Below are positions 8,831 to 18,762 of a stretch of DNA of 64,000 nucleotides, in pieces (position 1 is the first letter of the stretch; each line of letters begins with the position of its first letter). The DNA lies in contig NZ_JACYTP010000003.1 of assembly GCF_014841115.1 (NCBI RefSeq), positions 310,001 to 374,000 on the forward strand, in the 5' to 3' direction. Position numbers and translations under genes: made by a program. Under the pieces are notes generated by a model. That model was given only the letters and a program-made list of their open reading frames with translations. It ran no database searches and had not been told where the DNA came from. This stretch comes from Photobacterium arenosum. Lineage in GTDB: Bacteria; Pseudomonadota; Gammaproteobacteria; Enterobacterales; Vibrionaceae.

Positions 8831-8933
8831 TTGCTTTCCTTCTTGGTAAGGCATTTCTTTGTGCCGCTATTGTAGGCGCTTCACGCTCAGGGTGACAAGC
8901 CAGCAGGATAGATCGGTAATGAAAAACAGCAGG

Positions 8934-8962
8934 TTGCTAAGACGGTTAACTGCCAGTATGGT
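8934..8962 (+). promoter_or_regulatory. Candidate sigma-70 promoter for sohB
   Basis: TTGCTA (8934-8939) and TATGGT (8957-8962) are separated by 17 bases, with 4 of 6 matches each. It lies about 140 bases upstream of the sohB start in the yciK-sohB gap, which otherwise shows no strong feature. Confidence 0.35.
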
Positions 8963-9103
8963 GTGTTTTTCGAGTGCCGGGTGCCTGTCAGGCAATTAAT
9001 CACTCTGGAAAGCGCAAAATGTAAACCTGAAACGTTAACAAGCCTAGAGGCTTGATTGGATTGGTATTACAATCAGGTAAAACCAGAACATGAGGAAATA
9101 CTC

Positions 9104-10165
9104 TTGGATTTTTTGTTTGATTACGGACTTTTTCTGGCCAAGATAATCACAGTCGTGGTTGCTGTCGTCAGTATTTTGGTCATTGTGAAAAGCGTAGGTG
9201 GTCGCCAGGGGACGCGAAAAGGGTCGTTGGAAATTACCGATTTGTCTGAACGCTATAAAGAAACCGTTCATCATTTAGAGTCTCACCTGTTCGATAAGCC
9301 TTTGCTCAAAGCCAGGGAGAAGGCGGAAAAGAAAGCCGAGAAAGAAAAAGGTAAAGCCCGCCAAAGTGAAATTAAAGCAGCGGCAAAATCGGGCGAGTTG
9401 TCAGCGACCCGTGAACCACGACTGTTTGTGCTGGACTTTCACGGCAGTATTGATGCCAAAGAAGTGGCCGGATTACGCGAAGAAATTTCGGCTATTCTGG
9501 CCGTGGCTGCTGACGGCGATGAAGTTCTCCTGCGGCTGGAAACCGGCGGCGGTATGGTGCATGGCTATGGTCTGGCATCTTCGCAGCTTGATCGCCTTAA
9601 ACAGGCGGGTATTAAGCTGACCATCGCAGTAGATAAAGTCGCTGCCAGTGGCGGTTATATGATGGCCTGTGTTGCTGATCAGATTATCTCTGCGCCGTTT
9701 GCTGTAGTGGGGTCAATTGGTGTTATTGCCCAGTTGCCTAATTTCAGCAAGGTATTGAAAAAGAATGATATTGAGTTCGAACAAATCACAGCTGGTGAGT
9801 TTAAACGTACCCTGACTATGTTTGGTGAAAACACAGATAAGGCACGTGAGAAGTTTCAAAGCGAAATTGAAGCGACCCATGGTTTGTTTAAGGATTTTAT
9901 TGCAGAACATCGTCCGTCTCTGGATCTGGAAACGGTGGCTACCGGAGAGCACTGGTTCGGTAAGCAAGCGATTACGCTGGGTCTGGTCGACAGTATTGGG
10001 ACCAGTGACGACTTTATTATGAAGGCGTGTAAAGACCGTGAAGTCTTGCAGGTGCATTATGTTCAGCGTAAGAAACTGGCTGAGCGTCTGGCCGGAGCGG
10101 GCAGTGAAGCCGCCGACAGTTTGCTGCTGAAATGGATTAGCCGGGGACAGCGGCCGATTATGTAA
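9104..10165 (+). CDS. sohB: Inner-membrane protease SohB (S49 family)
   Basis: Serine protease of the signal-peptide-peptidase A/SohB family (peptidase S49), active on the periplasmic side or at the inner membrane; in E. coli it is a multicopy suppressor of degP (htrA) loss. The 353-residue protein has an N-terminal membrane segment (about residues 5-30), a charged Lys/Glu-rich linker (about 65-105), and the protease domain with LETGGGMVHGYG, VDKVAASGGYMMAC (catalytic Ser) and GSIGVIAQ, then the EFKRTLT region (catalytic Lys). TTG at 9104 is chosen because GAGGAAA lies five bases ahead and the family starts MDFLxDYGLF; an upstream TTG at 9056 lacks this support. Confidence 0.9.
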   Translation: MDFLFDYGLFLAKIITVVVAVVSILVIVKSVGGRQGTRKGSLEITDLSERYKETVHHLESHLFDKPLLKAREKAEKKAEKEKGKARQSEIKAAAKSGELSATREPRLFVLDFHGSIDAKEVAGLREEISAILAVAADGDEVLLRLETGGGMVHGYGLASSQLDRLKQAGIKLTIAVDKVAASGGYMMACVADQIISAPFAVVGSIGVIAQLPNFSKVLKKNDIEFEQITAGEFKRTLTMFGENTDKAREKFQSEIEATHGLFKDFIAEHRPSLDLETVATGEHWFGKQAITLGLVDSIGTSDDFIMKACKDREVLQVHYVQRKKLAERLAGAGSEAADSLLLKWISRGQRPIM

Positions 10166-10170
10166 ATAGT

Positions 10171-10206
10171 AAAGATATAACCCGCCAGCAGGCGGGTTAT
10201 ATCTTT
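10171..10206 (+). terminator. Intrinsic terminator after sohB
   Basis: A perfect 16-bp inverted repeat (10171-10186 with 10191-10206) has a 4-base AGCA loop. The arms contain ATAACCCGCC and its complement, and the stem ends in TTT. It is unusually long and perfect. Confidence 0.85.
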
Positions 10207-10677
10207 CTGGCTGAAGTAATAACAACAGATTAATGTTTTTATATTTTTGGCATGTTGTCCGTTGTATTAAATAATGTGAGTGAATATTACGCCTTTGAAT
10301 CGTTTTATTGGTTGTAAAATAATCACAACGGGTCGTTTTGTAGTAAGAAAACGGATATTTCTGTGAGCTGACACAAATAAACAGGGCTGAAAATAGTCAA
10401 AGTTCCGTCGAGGTGGTAATGATCTGCGCCCTGTCTGAATACTGGCTCAGAGAGATGAAAAATGGGGGCTGATCGGATAATACAGCGACACTTAACACAG
10501 TGTTTACATATGCAGAAGGGTCGAGCAATTAGCCTGAATTTCTTAAAAACAGGTTGACCTTCTTGTATAGTAGCCCAATATTGTAATAGCGTTGCCGTGC
10601 GTACACTGTCACTTTTAGCGTGCAACTATATGTTTTTATTTGAAAATTTCGCGAGCACGAGGACGTAATAGAGTCAT
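10207..10677 (+). promoter_or_regulatory. Long topA upstream region with one candidate promoter
   Basis: 470 bases without a supported gene. TTGACC (10554-10559) and AATATT (10577-10582), spaced by 17 bases, form a plausible sigma-70 promoter about 95 bases before topA. A short palindrome AACACAGTGTT lies near 10494-10504. In E. coli, topA has several promoters and responds to supercoiling and Fis; several promoters in this long AT-rich region would be in keeping with that. No small open frame with a ribosome binding site was found. Confidence 0.35.
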
Positions 10678-13314
10678 ATGGGTAAATCTCTTGTTATTGT
10701 GGAGTCCCCGGCCAAGGCAAAAACGATTAATAAGTACCTTGGTAAGGATTTCATCGTAAAGTCCAGCGTTGGTCATGTTCGAGACCTGTCTACTGGTGGT
10801 AGCAGTACGGGTAAAAAAGCGACTGCACCGTCTACGAAAGGTCTGAGCGCTGAAGAGAAAGCACAGATCAAAAAAGAAAAAGAGCATACAGCGCTGATCA
10901 ATAAAATGGGTGTTAACCCATATAAAGATTGGGAAGCGCATTATGCTGTGCTGCCCGGAAAAGAGAAAGTCGTCCAGGAATTGCAAAAGCTGGCTGAGAA
11001 TGCAGATTATGTCTATCTGGCAACCGATTTGGATCGCGAGGGAGAAGCTATTGCGTGGCACCTTCGTGAGCTCATCGGTGGTGATGAAGAACGCTATAAA
11101 CGTGTTGTTTTTAATGAAATTACCAAAAATGCGATTCAGCAGGCTTTCGAACATCCGGGTGAACTGAATATTGATGGTGTGAATGCGCAGCAGGCACGCC
11201 GTTTCCTTGATCGTGTTGTTGGCTTCATGGTTTCCCCTCTGTTGTGGAAAAAAGTCGCCCGGGGTCTGTCTGCCGGCCGAGTTCAGTCGGTAGCAGTAAA
11301 GCTGATTGTTGAGCGAGAGCGTGAGATCAAAGCATTTGTTCCGGAAGAGTTCTGGGATGTTCACGCCAATACAGTAACCGGTGGCAAAGATGCATTGCGT
11401 CTGATGGTAGCCCAGCAGGCGGGCAAGGCATTTCGACCGGTCAACAAAGCGGACACAGATGCGGCAGTTTCTTTGCTGGAAAAAGCCGCCTATAAAGTGG
11501 CTGAGCGGGAAGATAAACCGACCAGCAGTAAACCTTCTGCACCTTACATCACATCAACGCTGCAACAAGCGGCCAGTACCCGTTTAGGGTATGGTGTAAA
11601 ACGCACTATGGGTCTGGCTCAGCGTTTGTACGAAGCGGGTTATATCACCTATATGCGTACTGACTCGACTAACTTGTCCAAAGAAGCGGTCGAGGCTGTG
11701 CGTGGCTATATTGCCTCTGAATATGGTGAAAATTACCTGCCTGCCAACCCTGTGGTGTACGGCAGCAAGGGCAATGCACAAGAAGCGCACGAGGCGATTC
11801 GTCCATCAAGTGTCGATATCCAGCCAGCTGATCTGGAAGGTATGGATCAGGATGCCGTCAAACTGTATGACCTGATCTGGCGCCAGTTTGTGGCTTGTCA
11901 GATGACAGCGGCTCAGTATGACTCCAGCACCATTACCGTGCAGGCCGATAACTTCACACTGAAAGCCAAAGGCCGGACATTACGTTTTGCCGGTTGGACC
12001 AAAGTGCAGCGTCCGTCTGGCAAGAATGAAGATACGACTCTGCCGACCGTTCAGGTGGGTGATGTTCTGACGCTGGACAGTTTAGAACCTAAGCAGCACT
12101 TCACTAAACCGCCTGCGCGCTTCACAGAAGCGGCACTGGTTAAAGAGTTGGAAAAGCGCGGTATTGGCCGTCCTTCGACTTATGCATCGATCATTTCTAC
12201 TATTCAGGATCGTGGCTATGTCAAAGTGGATCAGCGTCGATTCTATGCGGAAAAAATGGGTGAAATAGTTTCCGATCGTTTGGAAGACAGTTTTTCAGAT
12301 CTGATGGACTACGATTTCACCGCCCGCATGGAAGGCAATCTGGATAAGATTGCAGAAGGACAGGCAAACTGGAAATCGGTGCTCGACAAATTCTTCAGTG
12401 ATTTTACCGATGAACTGGTCAAAGCCGAGCAGGATGAAGATGAAGGCGGAATGAAGCCGAACAAAATCGTTCTGACCGATATTGAGTGTCCGACCTGCTC
12501 CCGTCCTATGGGGATCCGTACCGCCTCTACCGGGGTTTTCCTGGGTTGCTCGGGTTATGCTCTGCCTCCGAAGGAGCGCTGTAAGACCACCATTAACCTG
12601 GGTGATGAAGAAGGCGTGGTGAACGTGCTGGAAGAGGACGTGGAAACCGCTGCTTTACGGGCTAAGAAACGTTGTTCTAAGTGTGGTACAGCGATGGATG
12701 CCTATCTCATCGACCAAAGCCGTAAACTGCATGTCTGTGGTAATAACCCGGGCTGTGATGGCTTTGAGGTTGAAAAAGGTGAATTCAAACTCAAAGGCTA
12801 TGAAGGTCCTGTGGTTGAGTGCGATAAATGCGGCTCAGACATGGAACTGAAAAATGGTCGTTTCGGCAAATATATGGGCTGTACCAATGAAGCCTGTAAG
12901 AACACGCGGAAAATTCTGAAAAACGGTGAGGTAGCGCCACCAAAAGAAGATCCGGTTCTTTTGCCTGAGCTGCCTTGTACTCAGGATCCGGATGCGTATT
13001 TTGTGTTGCGTGATGGTGCATCAGGTCTGTTCCTGGCGGCCAGCACCTTCCCTAAATCCCGTGAGACCCGTGCACCTCTGGTGGAAGAACTGGTTCGCTT
13101 TAAAGACAGATTGTCACCTAAGTTTCAGTATCTGACTGAGGCGCCGACCGAAGATCCGGATGGCCTGAAGACAGTGGTTCGTTTTAGCCGCAAGACTAAA
13201 GAGAACTATGTCCGCTCAGAAGTAGACGGTAAACCAACCGGTTATACCGCACTCTACGATGCCGGAAAATGGCTCATTACCGATAAGCGCAAAAACGCCA
13301 AAAAAGAGAAATAA
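10678..13314 (+). CDS. topA: DNA topoisomerase I
   Basis: Type IA topoisomerase that relaxes negative supercoils; it balances the gyrase whose gyrA subunit is also in this window. 878 residues. The TOPRIM domain starts [15 protein letters not shown] and continues to [17 protein letters not shown] (acidic metal ligands). The catalytic tyrosine is Tyr325 in [10 protein letters not shown]. Three C-terminal tetracysteine zinc-binding motifs follow: CPTC...CSGY...C, CSKC...C...C, and CDKC...CTNEAC, and then zinc-ribbon-like C-terminal domains. Length and order match the E. coli protein. The gene stands alone, with its own upstream region and a terminator directly after the stop. Confidence 0.97.
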   Translation: MGKSLVIVESPAKAKTINKYLGKDFIVKSSVGHVRDLSTGGSSTGKKATAPSTKGLSAEEKAQIKKEKEHTALINKMGVNPYKDWEAHYAVLPGKEKVVQELQKLAENADYVYLATDLDREGEAIAWHLRELIGGDEERYKRVVFNEITKNAIQQAFEHPGELNIDGVNAQQARRFLDRVVGFMVSPLLWKKVARGLSAGRVQSVAVKLIVEREREIKAFVPEEFWDVHANTVTGGKDALRLMVAQQAGKAFRPVNKADTDAAVSLLEKAAYKVAEREDKPTSSKPSAPYITSTLQQAASTRLGYGVKRTMGLAQRLYEAGYITYMRTDSTNLSKEAVEAVRGYIASEYGENYLPANPVVYGSKGNAQEAHEAIRPSSVDIQPADLEGMDQDAVKLYDLIWRQFVACQMTAAQYDSSTITVQADNFTLKAKGRTLRFAGWTKVQRPSGKNEDTTLPTVQVGDVLTLDSLEPKQHFTKPPARFTEAALVKELEKRGIGRPSTYASIISTIQDRGYVKVDQRRFYAEKMGEIVSDRLEDSFSDLMDYDFTARMEGNLDKIAEGQANWKSVLDKFFSDFTDELVKAEQDEDEGGMKPNKIVLTDIECPTCSRPMGIRTASTGVFLGCSGYALPPKERCKTTINLGDEEGVVNVLEEDVETAALRAKKRCSKCGTAMDAYLIDQSRKLHVCGNNPGCDGFEVEKGEFKLKGYEGPVVECDKCGSDMELKNGRFGKYMGCTNEACKNTRKILKNGEVAPPKEDPVLLPELPCTQDPDAYFVLRDGASGLFLAASTFPKSRETRAPLVEELVRFKDRLSPKFQYLTEAPTEDPDGLKTVVRFSRKTKENYVRSEVDGKPTGYTALYDAGKWLITDKRKNAKKEK

Positions 13315-13316
13315 TG

Positions 13317-13340
13317 AAAAACCGCCGCAAGGCGGTTTTT
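13317..13340. terminator. Bidirectional intrinsic terminator, topA/DMT permease
   Basis: Stem AAAACCGCC..GGCGGTTTT around a GCAA loop (13327-13330), flanked by A and T runs. It directly abuts both convergent stop codons. Confidence 0.88.
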
Positions 13341-14345
13341 TTATGCTTCCGTTTTGGTTTTGGCTGGTGAGGTGGCTTTGTCCTGCCCGCTCAGGTTCTC
13401 TTCGGCTGATGATGTCAGCTGTGTTCGATCAGCCTTAGGCTTGCGGTTGACCTGAATCACAGCGAACACGACCAGCGTTATCCCGAGCAGGTGATAGATT
13501 GTAAATGACTCATCAAGTATGGTGATCGCGAAGACTGCTGTCATGGCCGGGCCGATATTGCTGGTCAGGCTGACTGCCGAAGGGGTCAGGCGCGCCATCG
13601 CGGCTGCAATCAGATAGGACGGCAAGACAGTGCAGAAAAATCCCAGTGCAATGCCCAGCAAGGCCAAATCCAGTGAGATAGTGCTTAGCTGCGCCCCTGA
13701 CCACTGAAAATGCAGCAGAATGACAATCCCGGCACTGGTCATGCCGAGACTGGTAAATAACTGGCTGCCAAGCTGACTGATCACCCGTTTGCTCAGCACC
13801 AGGTAAGTGGCAAAAATCATGGCTGACAGAAGCGCGTACAGGCTGCCGAGCCAGATATCATCACCCAGATGCTGAATATCATGCGCGACAATCAGCGCAA
13901 TACCCAGATACCCCAGCAGGATGGAAAGGAAAGTCCCCGCTTTGGGCGTTTCTTTTAAAACCAGCATGCTGATCAGAACCACGAACGACGGATACATAAA
14001 TAGCAGTAACCGCTCAAGCTGCGCAGAAATGCTCTCCAGCGCCAGAATGTCGAACAGTGAAGCAAAGTAATAGCCCAGTATCCCAATCAGCATAGCCTGC
14101 CAGCCATAGCGCAGGGTTTTTTGTCGCTGCCCGGAACCGCGAAGCAGCCAGCAAAGTATCAACAGATAAAAAGGCAGAGAACTGGCTGCTCTGAGGCTCA
14201 TGATGGTGACAGCATCACCGCCGAGCTGATAGGCAATTTTGATCAGCACAGGTTTTAATGAGAAAAAGACTGTCCCGATAAGTGCGTAGATAATACCTTG
14301 TTTATCAACCGACAGGGTGGAGCCTGGTGCCAGGTCTTGTTCCAT
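13341..14345 (-). CDS. EamA/DMT-family inner-membrane transporter
   Basis: Predicted drug/metabolite exporter of 334 residues with ten hydrophobic segments in two EamA repeats, the classical 5+5 arrangement. The first repeat starts GIIYALIGTVFFSLKPVLIK, and the second starts IWLGSLYALLSAMIFATYLVLSKR. A hydrophilic, charged C-terminal tail of about 35 residues lies in the cytoplasm. AAAGGAAG precedes the ATG at 14345 at good spacing. The substrate cannot be read from the sequence; amino-acid or metabolite export is typical of the family. It is convergent with topA and not obviously in an operon. Confidence 0.85.
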   Translation of the reverse strand: MEQDLAPGSTLSVDKQGIIYALIGTVFFSLKPVLIKIAYQLGGDAVTIMSLRAASSLPFYLLILCWLLRGSGQRQKTLRYGWQAMLIGILGYYFASLFDILALESISAQLERLLLFMYPSFVVLISMLVLKETPKAGTFLSILLGYLGIALIVAHDIQHLGDDIWLGSLYALLSAMIFATYLVLSKRVISQLGSQLFTSLGMTSAGIVILLHFQWSGAQLSTISLDLALLGIALGFFCTVLPSYLIAAAMARLTPSAVSLTSNIGPAMTAVFAITILDESFTIYHLLGITLVVFAVIQVNRKPKADRTQLTSSAEENLSGQDKATSPAKTKTEA

Positions 14346-14689
14346 TACTCACTTCCTTTTTGTGTTTGAGAACAGGCTGTGAGGCATGGAGGCTGGCTGC
14401 ATGACTCACAGCCGGGCAGGGGAATTGCTACCGACTGAGGGGTATCCGGGTGAGAAGCCAGCGCAGCAGCAAAATGATATTCATGATGGGTACCTAGGTA
14501 TCAGTGAGTATTTAAGCTACCGAAGTTTGCATAGCCACACAAGCGATCGGGAAAGATCAGATGAATATGCCAGTTGTTGATGTTCACGGCTGAGAATCTG
14601 TGGTGAATCAGCACTACGGCTGCTCCGGGTTTGCCCCGAAGCCAGCCAGTATTTGAGTACCAGTATTTGAGTATTAGTTAATTGAGTAT
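14346..14689. other. Intergenic region without a supported gene
   Basis: 344 bases between two leftward transporter genes. Open frames here are short, lack ribosome binding sites and do not look protein-like. The right end is AT-rich and contains a tandem repeat (listed separately). The region must contain the DMT gene promoter, but no convincing hexamer pair was seen. Confidence 0.5.
14646..14673. repeat. 14-bp perfect tandem duplication
   Basis: The unit CCAGTATTTGAGTA occurs twice, head to tail (14646-14659 and 14660-14673). A degenerate third copy, ATTGAGTATTTA, follows just before the MFS stop codon. It looks like a small local duplication. Confidence 0.8.
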
Positions 14690-15904
14690 TTATAGAGTGT
14701 GACGGACACGGGTCAGGCAAAGCAGCAGCGCAGTGATGAACTGAATGATACCGCACAGCAAGAACAGGCTTTCTGTTCCCAGTGTCACCACCAGATAACC
14801 GGATGCCGCCAGACCAAAAGGCATGCCGAGTTTGAACAGTGAGCCGGTGATTCCAGCGACGCGTCCGAGCAGTGTGTCGCTGAAGGCTTCCTGCCGGTAA
14901 CTCCAGATACAGATAGAACTCATCAAACCTATACTGCTGATCAAAAAGAAGGACAGGGCTAACACCGGCGCACTGGGCAGCAGGGCCGGCAGGGCAAATC
15001 CCACGGATTCAAAGGCGATGGAAAGAATCAGCAGCAATCCCAGACCGATACGTTTTCTGATCTTATCGGCGACTAATCCGCCCAGAATACCGCCGATCCC
15101 CGATGCAGCAATCAGATAACTGACTTCCAGGTTGGTCATCATGAGCGTGGCTTTGGCAAAGTATATCGCCTGGACATGAAACACAGCCCCTGTGGTGTTA
15201 ATGACCACAACGGCGACGGTGATCAGGCACATGGTCTTATCTGCACTCAGCGCCTGCCAGCCTTCTTTGAGTGCAGTGAGGACAGGCGGATGAGTCACAG
15301 GGGCTGCTGGTGTAAATGGCATTCGGTGAAGTTGCACAAATGCAATCAGGTAGAGAACGATGAGCAGCAGGAACACCTGATGGATTGCCGCCATCAGTAG
15401 TAGCACACCGGACAGTACCGGCCCGACGGTCTCAAGAAAGCTGTACATGGTGCTGAAACGTGCGGTTGCCGTATTTTGCAATGCTTGCGGCAGCGCTGTT
15501 TTCATCATGCCAAGCCGCGCATTGTGGTAGCCGTAATCGAAAGCCATCATCATGAAAGCGGCCGGAAAGAGTGCCCAGAGTGGCTCTGCCAGCCATTCTA
15601 CGGCGGTATAAGCAATGAGCAAGCAAAGACACTGGCCAATCAGCATGGCCTGTGACCAGTGCTTGCGGTTCACACGGTCGACCCAAACCCCGATGAACAG
15701 TGCCAGCAACAGATTCGGTAAATACTCTACAGCGCGCATCCAGCCCATCCATTCGGACGATGCTGTCAGCTCATACACGAGCAGTGGCAGCGCCAGACTG
15801 TAAATTTTGGCGCCGAAGGCAGCAAAAAAGGCACTGGAGAGCAGAATGAGAAACTTCGGCTCTTGCCAAATGCCCGTTTGGGGTTGGGTGACGGTTGTCA
15901 TCAT
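14690..15904 (-). CDS. Major facilitator superfamily transporter
   Basis: Inner-membrane secondary transporter of 404 residues with about 12 hydrophobic segments. It begins with a conserved FAAFGAKIYSLALPLLVYELT segment and has GVWVDRVNRKHW between segments 2 and 3, the family A-like loop, and ADKIRKRIG in the second half. The arrangement suggests an exporter. It is divergent from the SgrR-like regulator, with only 89 bases between starts; by analogy with the E. coli sgrR-setA neighbourhood it is the likely target. ATG 15904 follows AAGGAA; ATG 15901 is equally possible. The substrate, possibly a sugar or metabolite, is unknown. Confidence 0.82.
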   Translation of the reverse strand: MMTTVTQPQTGIWQEPKFLILLSSAFFAAFGAKIYSLALPLLVYELTASSEWMGWMRAVEYLPNLLLALFIGVWVDRVNRKHWSQAMLIGQCLCLLIAYTAVEWLAEPLWALFPAAFMMMAFDYGYHNARLGMMKTALPQALQNTATARFSTMYSFLETVGPVLSGVLLLMAAIHQVFLLLIVLYLIAFVQLHRMPFTPAAPVTHPPVLTALKEGWQALSADKTMCLITVAVVVINTTGAVFHVQAIYFAKATLMMTNLEVSYLIAASGIGGILGGLVADKIRKRIGLGLLLILSIAFESVGFALPALLPSAPVLALSFFLISSIGLMSSICIWSYRQEAFSDTLLGRVAGITGSLFKLGMPFGLAASGYLVVTLGTESLFLLCGIIQFITALLLCLTRVRHTL

Positions 15905-15993
15905 AAATTCCTTTTCACATCATAGAGATTTACGATTATCCGTGATAAAAGTGGAAGAAAAAGTGTAAACAATAACAAGGGATTTCACCTTTT

Positions 15994-17724
15994 ATGCGCT
16001 ATTGGCGAGCATTAATGTATTTCAGGGAAGAACTGGCGGTCGGACAAGCCCGGTCAATCTCACTCGACACTTTGGCGCAGAGACTCGCCTGTACCCGGCG
16101 CAATGCTCAGATTGTGATTAAGAAGCTGGTTGAGGAAGGCTGGATAAGCTGGCAGCCGGGTGTCGGTCGCGGTAACTTACCGACAATTTGTCTGAAAAAA
16201 CCGGTTGATTCGGTTCTTAAGCAGGAAGCATTGTCGCTGCTGGCTCAGCATCAGGTGGAGCGTGCCACAGCCTTAGTGCCCGAGCCACAAAGGCAGGGGT
16301 TGCTGGCAGAGTATCTGGCAGGTTGCCGTCGTTCGGATAACCGTTCGGGTAACCGTGCGATACCGCAGCAGGAACAAAGCGATGTGCTGCGTATCCCGTT
16401 TTATCGAGGGATTCATGATCTGGATGCCGTGCAGCTCTCCCGGCGGACCGAAGTGCATCTCGGCAGCTACCTTTATGCCGGTTTGCTGCAACGGGATCCT
16501 GATTCAGGGCGGATTCACGGCGACTTAGCCGCACACTGGGAGCGTGATGGCTGCGACTGGCATATCACACTCAGAAAAGGACTGACGTTTCATGACGGTT
16601 CGCCCCTGGATGCTTTAGCGGTGCAAGCCCATTTTGCCCGTTTGCAAGCGTCTGACAGCAGTAACCGCAGGCTGTTCGAATGTATTGAGGAGGTTGTGGT
16701 GCTTGCGCCGCTGCGCCTGAAACTGACCACGAATGCCACCGCTGGCTTCATACCGACCCTGTTAACACAAAAGGCGGCAGGTATCTCGAAAGTGTCCCGC
16801 GACGGGCGGATTCTTGGCGCCGGTGCTTTTCGTCTTGATGAGCACACTGAGTGGCTGACCCGGCTGAGTGCATTTGACCAATACCATGGTTATCGGCCCT
16901 GGCTCGATGCCGTGGAGATCTGGAACATTGGTGATCAGGCCATGGATTTTGAGGTCAGCAGTGATGTGGTTCATCCCTGGCTGGTGCCGGGACAGACAGC
17001 GCCGTTTTCGCAGCTCGAAGGCTGGGAAAAAGGGTGTGAGTATGCGCTGCTGAATGAAAATCGTGCTGGCTGGATGGCGGTGTCGGCACACAGGCAGCGA
17101 TTATCCGCTTTTGTTCGTCAGATGCCGCTGCCTGCTGCTATGGTACCGGCAGATTACCGTGTTGCGAAAGGCATGTTGCAATCTGATCTGTCCTGTCACC
17201 ACACCGGGGTGGCTGTGGATTTCTCAGACCTGGCAGTGCCTGACGCTCCGCTCTCTGTGCTGACCTATCAGTTGCGGGATCATATTGCCCTGGCTGAGCA
17301 ACTGGCAGCGGCACTCAATGCCGCCGGTATTCCAGCGACTTGCTGTGTGGAAACATTTCCGGATTTTAACCGGACAGAGCGGCTGGCTCAGGCGGATCTC
17401 ATTATTTCCGGTGAAGTGTTTGGCGAAGATGCGGAACTGAGCTGGATGGAATGGCTCAAAGCGAGCACTGCGCTGGCCGTATGCCTGCAGCCTCAGCAGC
17501 AGACACGGTTGCGGCGAGAATTAGAAACCGTCTTTCTGTCTGACAATCTGGCTGAGCGGCTGGACAAATTTCAGGAGATCGAACAATGGCTGGTGGACAT
17601 CGGCATCTATCGTCCCTTGTGGCAAAACCGCCAGCAGCTCAATGTCCGAAGTCATCTCAATGGGGTATCACTGCTGGCGAATGGCTGGATTGATTTCAGC
17701 CGTGTGGTATTCAGCTCACCATAG
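15994..17724 (+). CDS. SgrR-family transcriptional regulator with solute-binding domain
   Basis: 576-residue cytoplasmic regulator. Residues 1-70 form a winged helix-turn-helix of the SgrR type (SLDTLAQRLACTRRNAQIVIKKL, then EGWISWQPGVGRGN). Residues about 125-576 resemble a periplasmic oligopeptide-type solute-binding domain (family 5), visible in HWERDGCDWHITLRKGLTFHDGSPLDA and GAGAFRL. There is no signal peptide, so ligand sensing is in the cytoplasm. E. coli SgrR activates the sRNA SgrS and setA under glucose-phosphate stress. Here the divergent neighbour is an MFS transporter and there is no space for an SgrS-type RNA. The 3' end overlaps the convergent miaE by 14 bases. Confidence 0.85.
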   Translation: MRYWRALMYFREELAVGQARSISLDTLAQRLACTRRNAQIVIKKLVEEGWISWQPGVGRGNLPTICLKKPVDSVLKQEALSLLAQHQVERATALVPEPQRQGLLAEYLAGCRRSDNRSGNRAIPQQEQSDVLRIPFYRGIHDLDAVQLSRRTEVHLGSYLYAGLLQRDPDSGRIHGDLAAHWERDGCDWHITLRKGLTFHDGSPLDALAVQAHFARLQASDSSNRRLFECIEEVVVLAPLRLKLTTNATAGFIPTLLTQKAAGISKVSRDGRILGAGAFRLDEHTEWLTRLSAFDQYHGYRPWLDAVEIWNIGDQAMDFEVSSDVVHPWLVPGQTAPFSQLEGWEKGCEYALLNENRAGWMAVSAHRQRLSAFVRQMPLPAAMVPADYRVAKGMLQSDLSCHHTGVAVDFSDLAVPDAPLSVLTYQLRDHIALAEQLAAALNAAGIPATCCVETFPDFNRTERLAQADLIISGEVFGEDAELSWMEWLKASTALAVCLQPQQQTRLRRELETVFLSDNLAERLDKFQEIEQWLVDIGIYRPLWQNRQQLNVRSHLNGVSLLANGWIDFSRVVFSSP

Positions 17725-18502
17725 CGGTGGCCGGAATGCCGCTGTGGAAGCGGAAATCTTGATCCGGGGTGTTGATGAGTCCGGCTTCGCGCTGGCCAAT
17801 GTGCAGAATTCGGTCACTGATATCCTTACCGGCAATTTGCTCGGCCAGATTCAGGTAATCCTGATAATGACGGGCTTCAGAGCGCAGTAACGAGATGTAA
17901 AACTTCTTGAGTTCATCATCAAGAAACGGCGCCAGTCTGGCGAAACGCTCGCAGGAGCGAGCTTCAATGTAAGCGCCAACAATCAGTTTATCGATCAAGG
18001 TGGCGGGTTCATGAGTACGCACGGCTTTCATCAGCCCGCGGGCATAGTTGCCGGCACTCAGGTTTGAGTAAGCGATGCCGCGCTTGTCCATGATTTCAAG
18101 TACCTGTTCAAAGTGGTGGAATTCTTCTTTGATCAGGCGAACCATCCTATCAATCAGATCCTGGCCGTAAGGACAATCCGCCCTTGCTGTCAGTTCAGCA
18201 CTCAGGCCATTCTTTCTGCCGTGGAAGGCGTCTTTTTGGCGTGATCTGCCATAGACGAAATCTTCGTACGGTTTGGCCCAGTCAAGCAGTGCCTGGCCGC
18301 TTTTCTCATCCACGGCGTATTTGCGGATCAGGAAAATAGCGGTCTGGCTGGCTTTCAGCTCACAGTTACAGTGATCAACCAGCAAGGCATTGAGGTTTTC
18401 CGGTTTGCGTGCCTCCTCAAGCCAGCTCTCTGGGGTTTCGCAATGCAGAAACCGGCGGACGGGAAGAAGTAGCTCGTTGATCATGCTCTGAGTGTCTGTC
18501 AT
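17711..18502 (-). CDS. miaE: tRNA-(2-methylthio-N6-isopentenyl adenosine-37) hydroxylase
   Basis: Non-haem diiron monooxygenase that hydroxylates the isopentenyl group at position 37 of tRNAs, giving ms2io6A; it needs oxygen and is absent from E. coli but present in Salmonella, Vibrio and Pseudomonas. The 263-residue protein is a four-helix-bundle ferritin-like fold with the metal ligands visible in order: CELKASQT (Glu), EEFHHFEQV (Glu and His), IEARSCERF (Glu) and EARHYQDYL (Glu and His). It is convergent and overlapping with the SgrR-like gene. Its substrate modification requires miaA and miaB, not in this window. Confidence 0.92.
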   Translation of the reverse strand: MTDTQSMINELLLPVRRFLHCETPESWLEEARKPENLNALLVDHCNCELKASQTAIFLIRKYAVDEKSGQALLDWAKPYEDFVYGRSRQKDAFHGRKNGLSAELTARADCPYGQDLIDRMVRLIKEEFHHFEQVLEIMDKRGIAYSNLSAGNYARGLMKAVRTHEPATLIDKLIVGAYIEARSCERFARLAPFLDDELKKFYISLLRSEARHYQDYLNLAEQIAGKDISDRILHIGQREAGLINTPDQDFRFHSGIPATAMVS

Positions 18503-18762
18503 GGATGGGTCTTATTGCTGAGTTGAACAGGGGAAAGAGAACCGGCGGATTATAACAAAGCTCTTTCTGAGCGGCCAGAGAATGACGGATATTGGCTCAC
18601 CGGAAGAAACTAAGAAAAAAATGAACCACTTAGCTTTAAAAAATAGGGCTGTATCATCGTTATTCCATTTTGGTGTGTTTATACTGAAAACGTATGTGTC
18701 GATGGCTGGTGAAGGAGGTCTGCCGGTTATTGACATCCAGATACATCAGAAAAGGACTTTAT

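Noticed and set aside
14386-14756. Short open frames in the gap between the two transporters
   Set aside because: Both strands give only unstructured, Ser/Arg/His-rich translations without ribosome binding sites.
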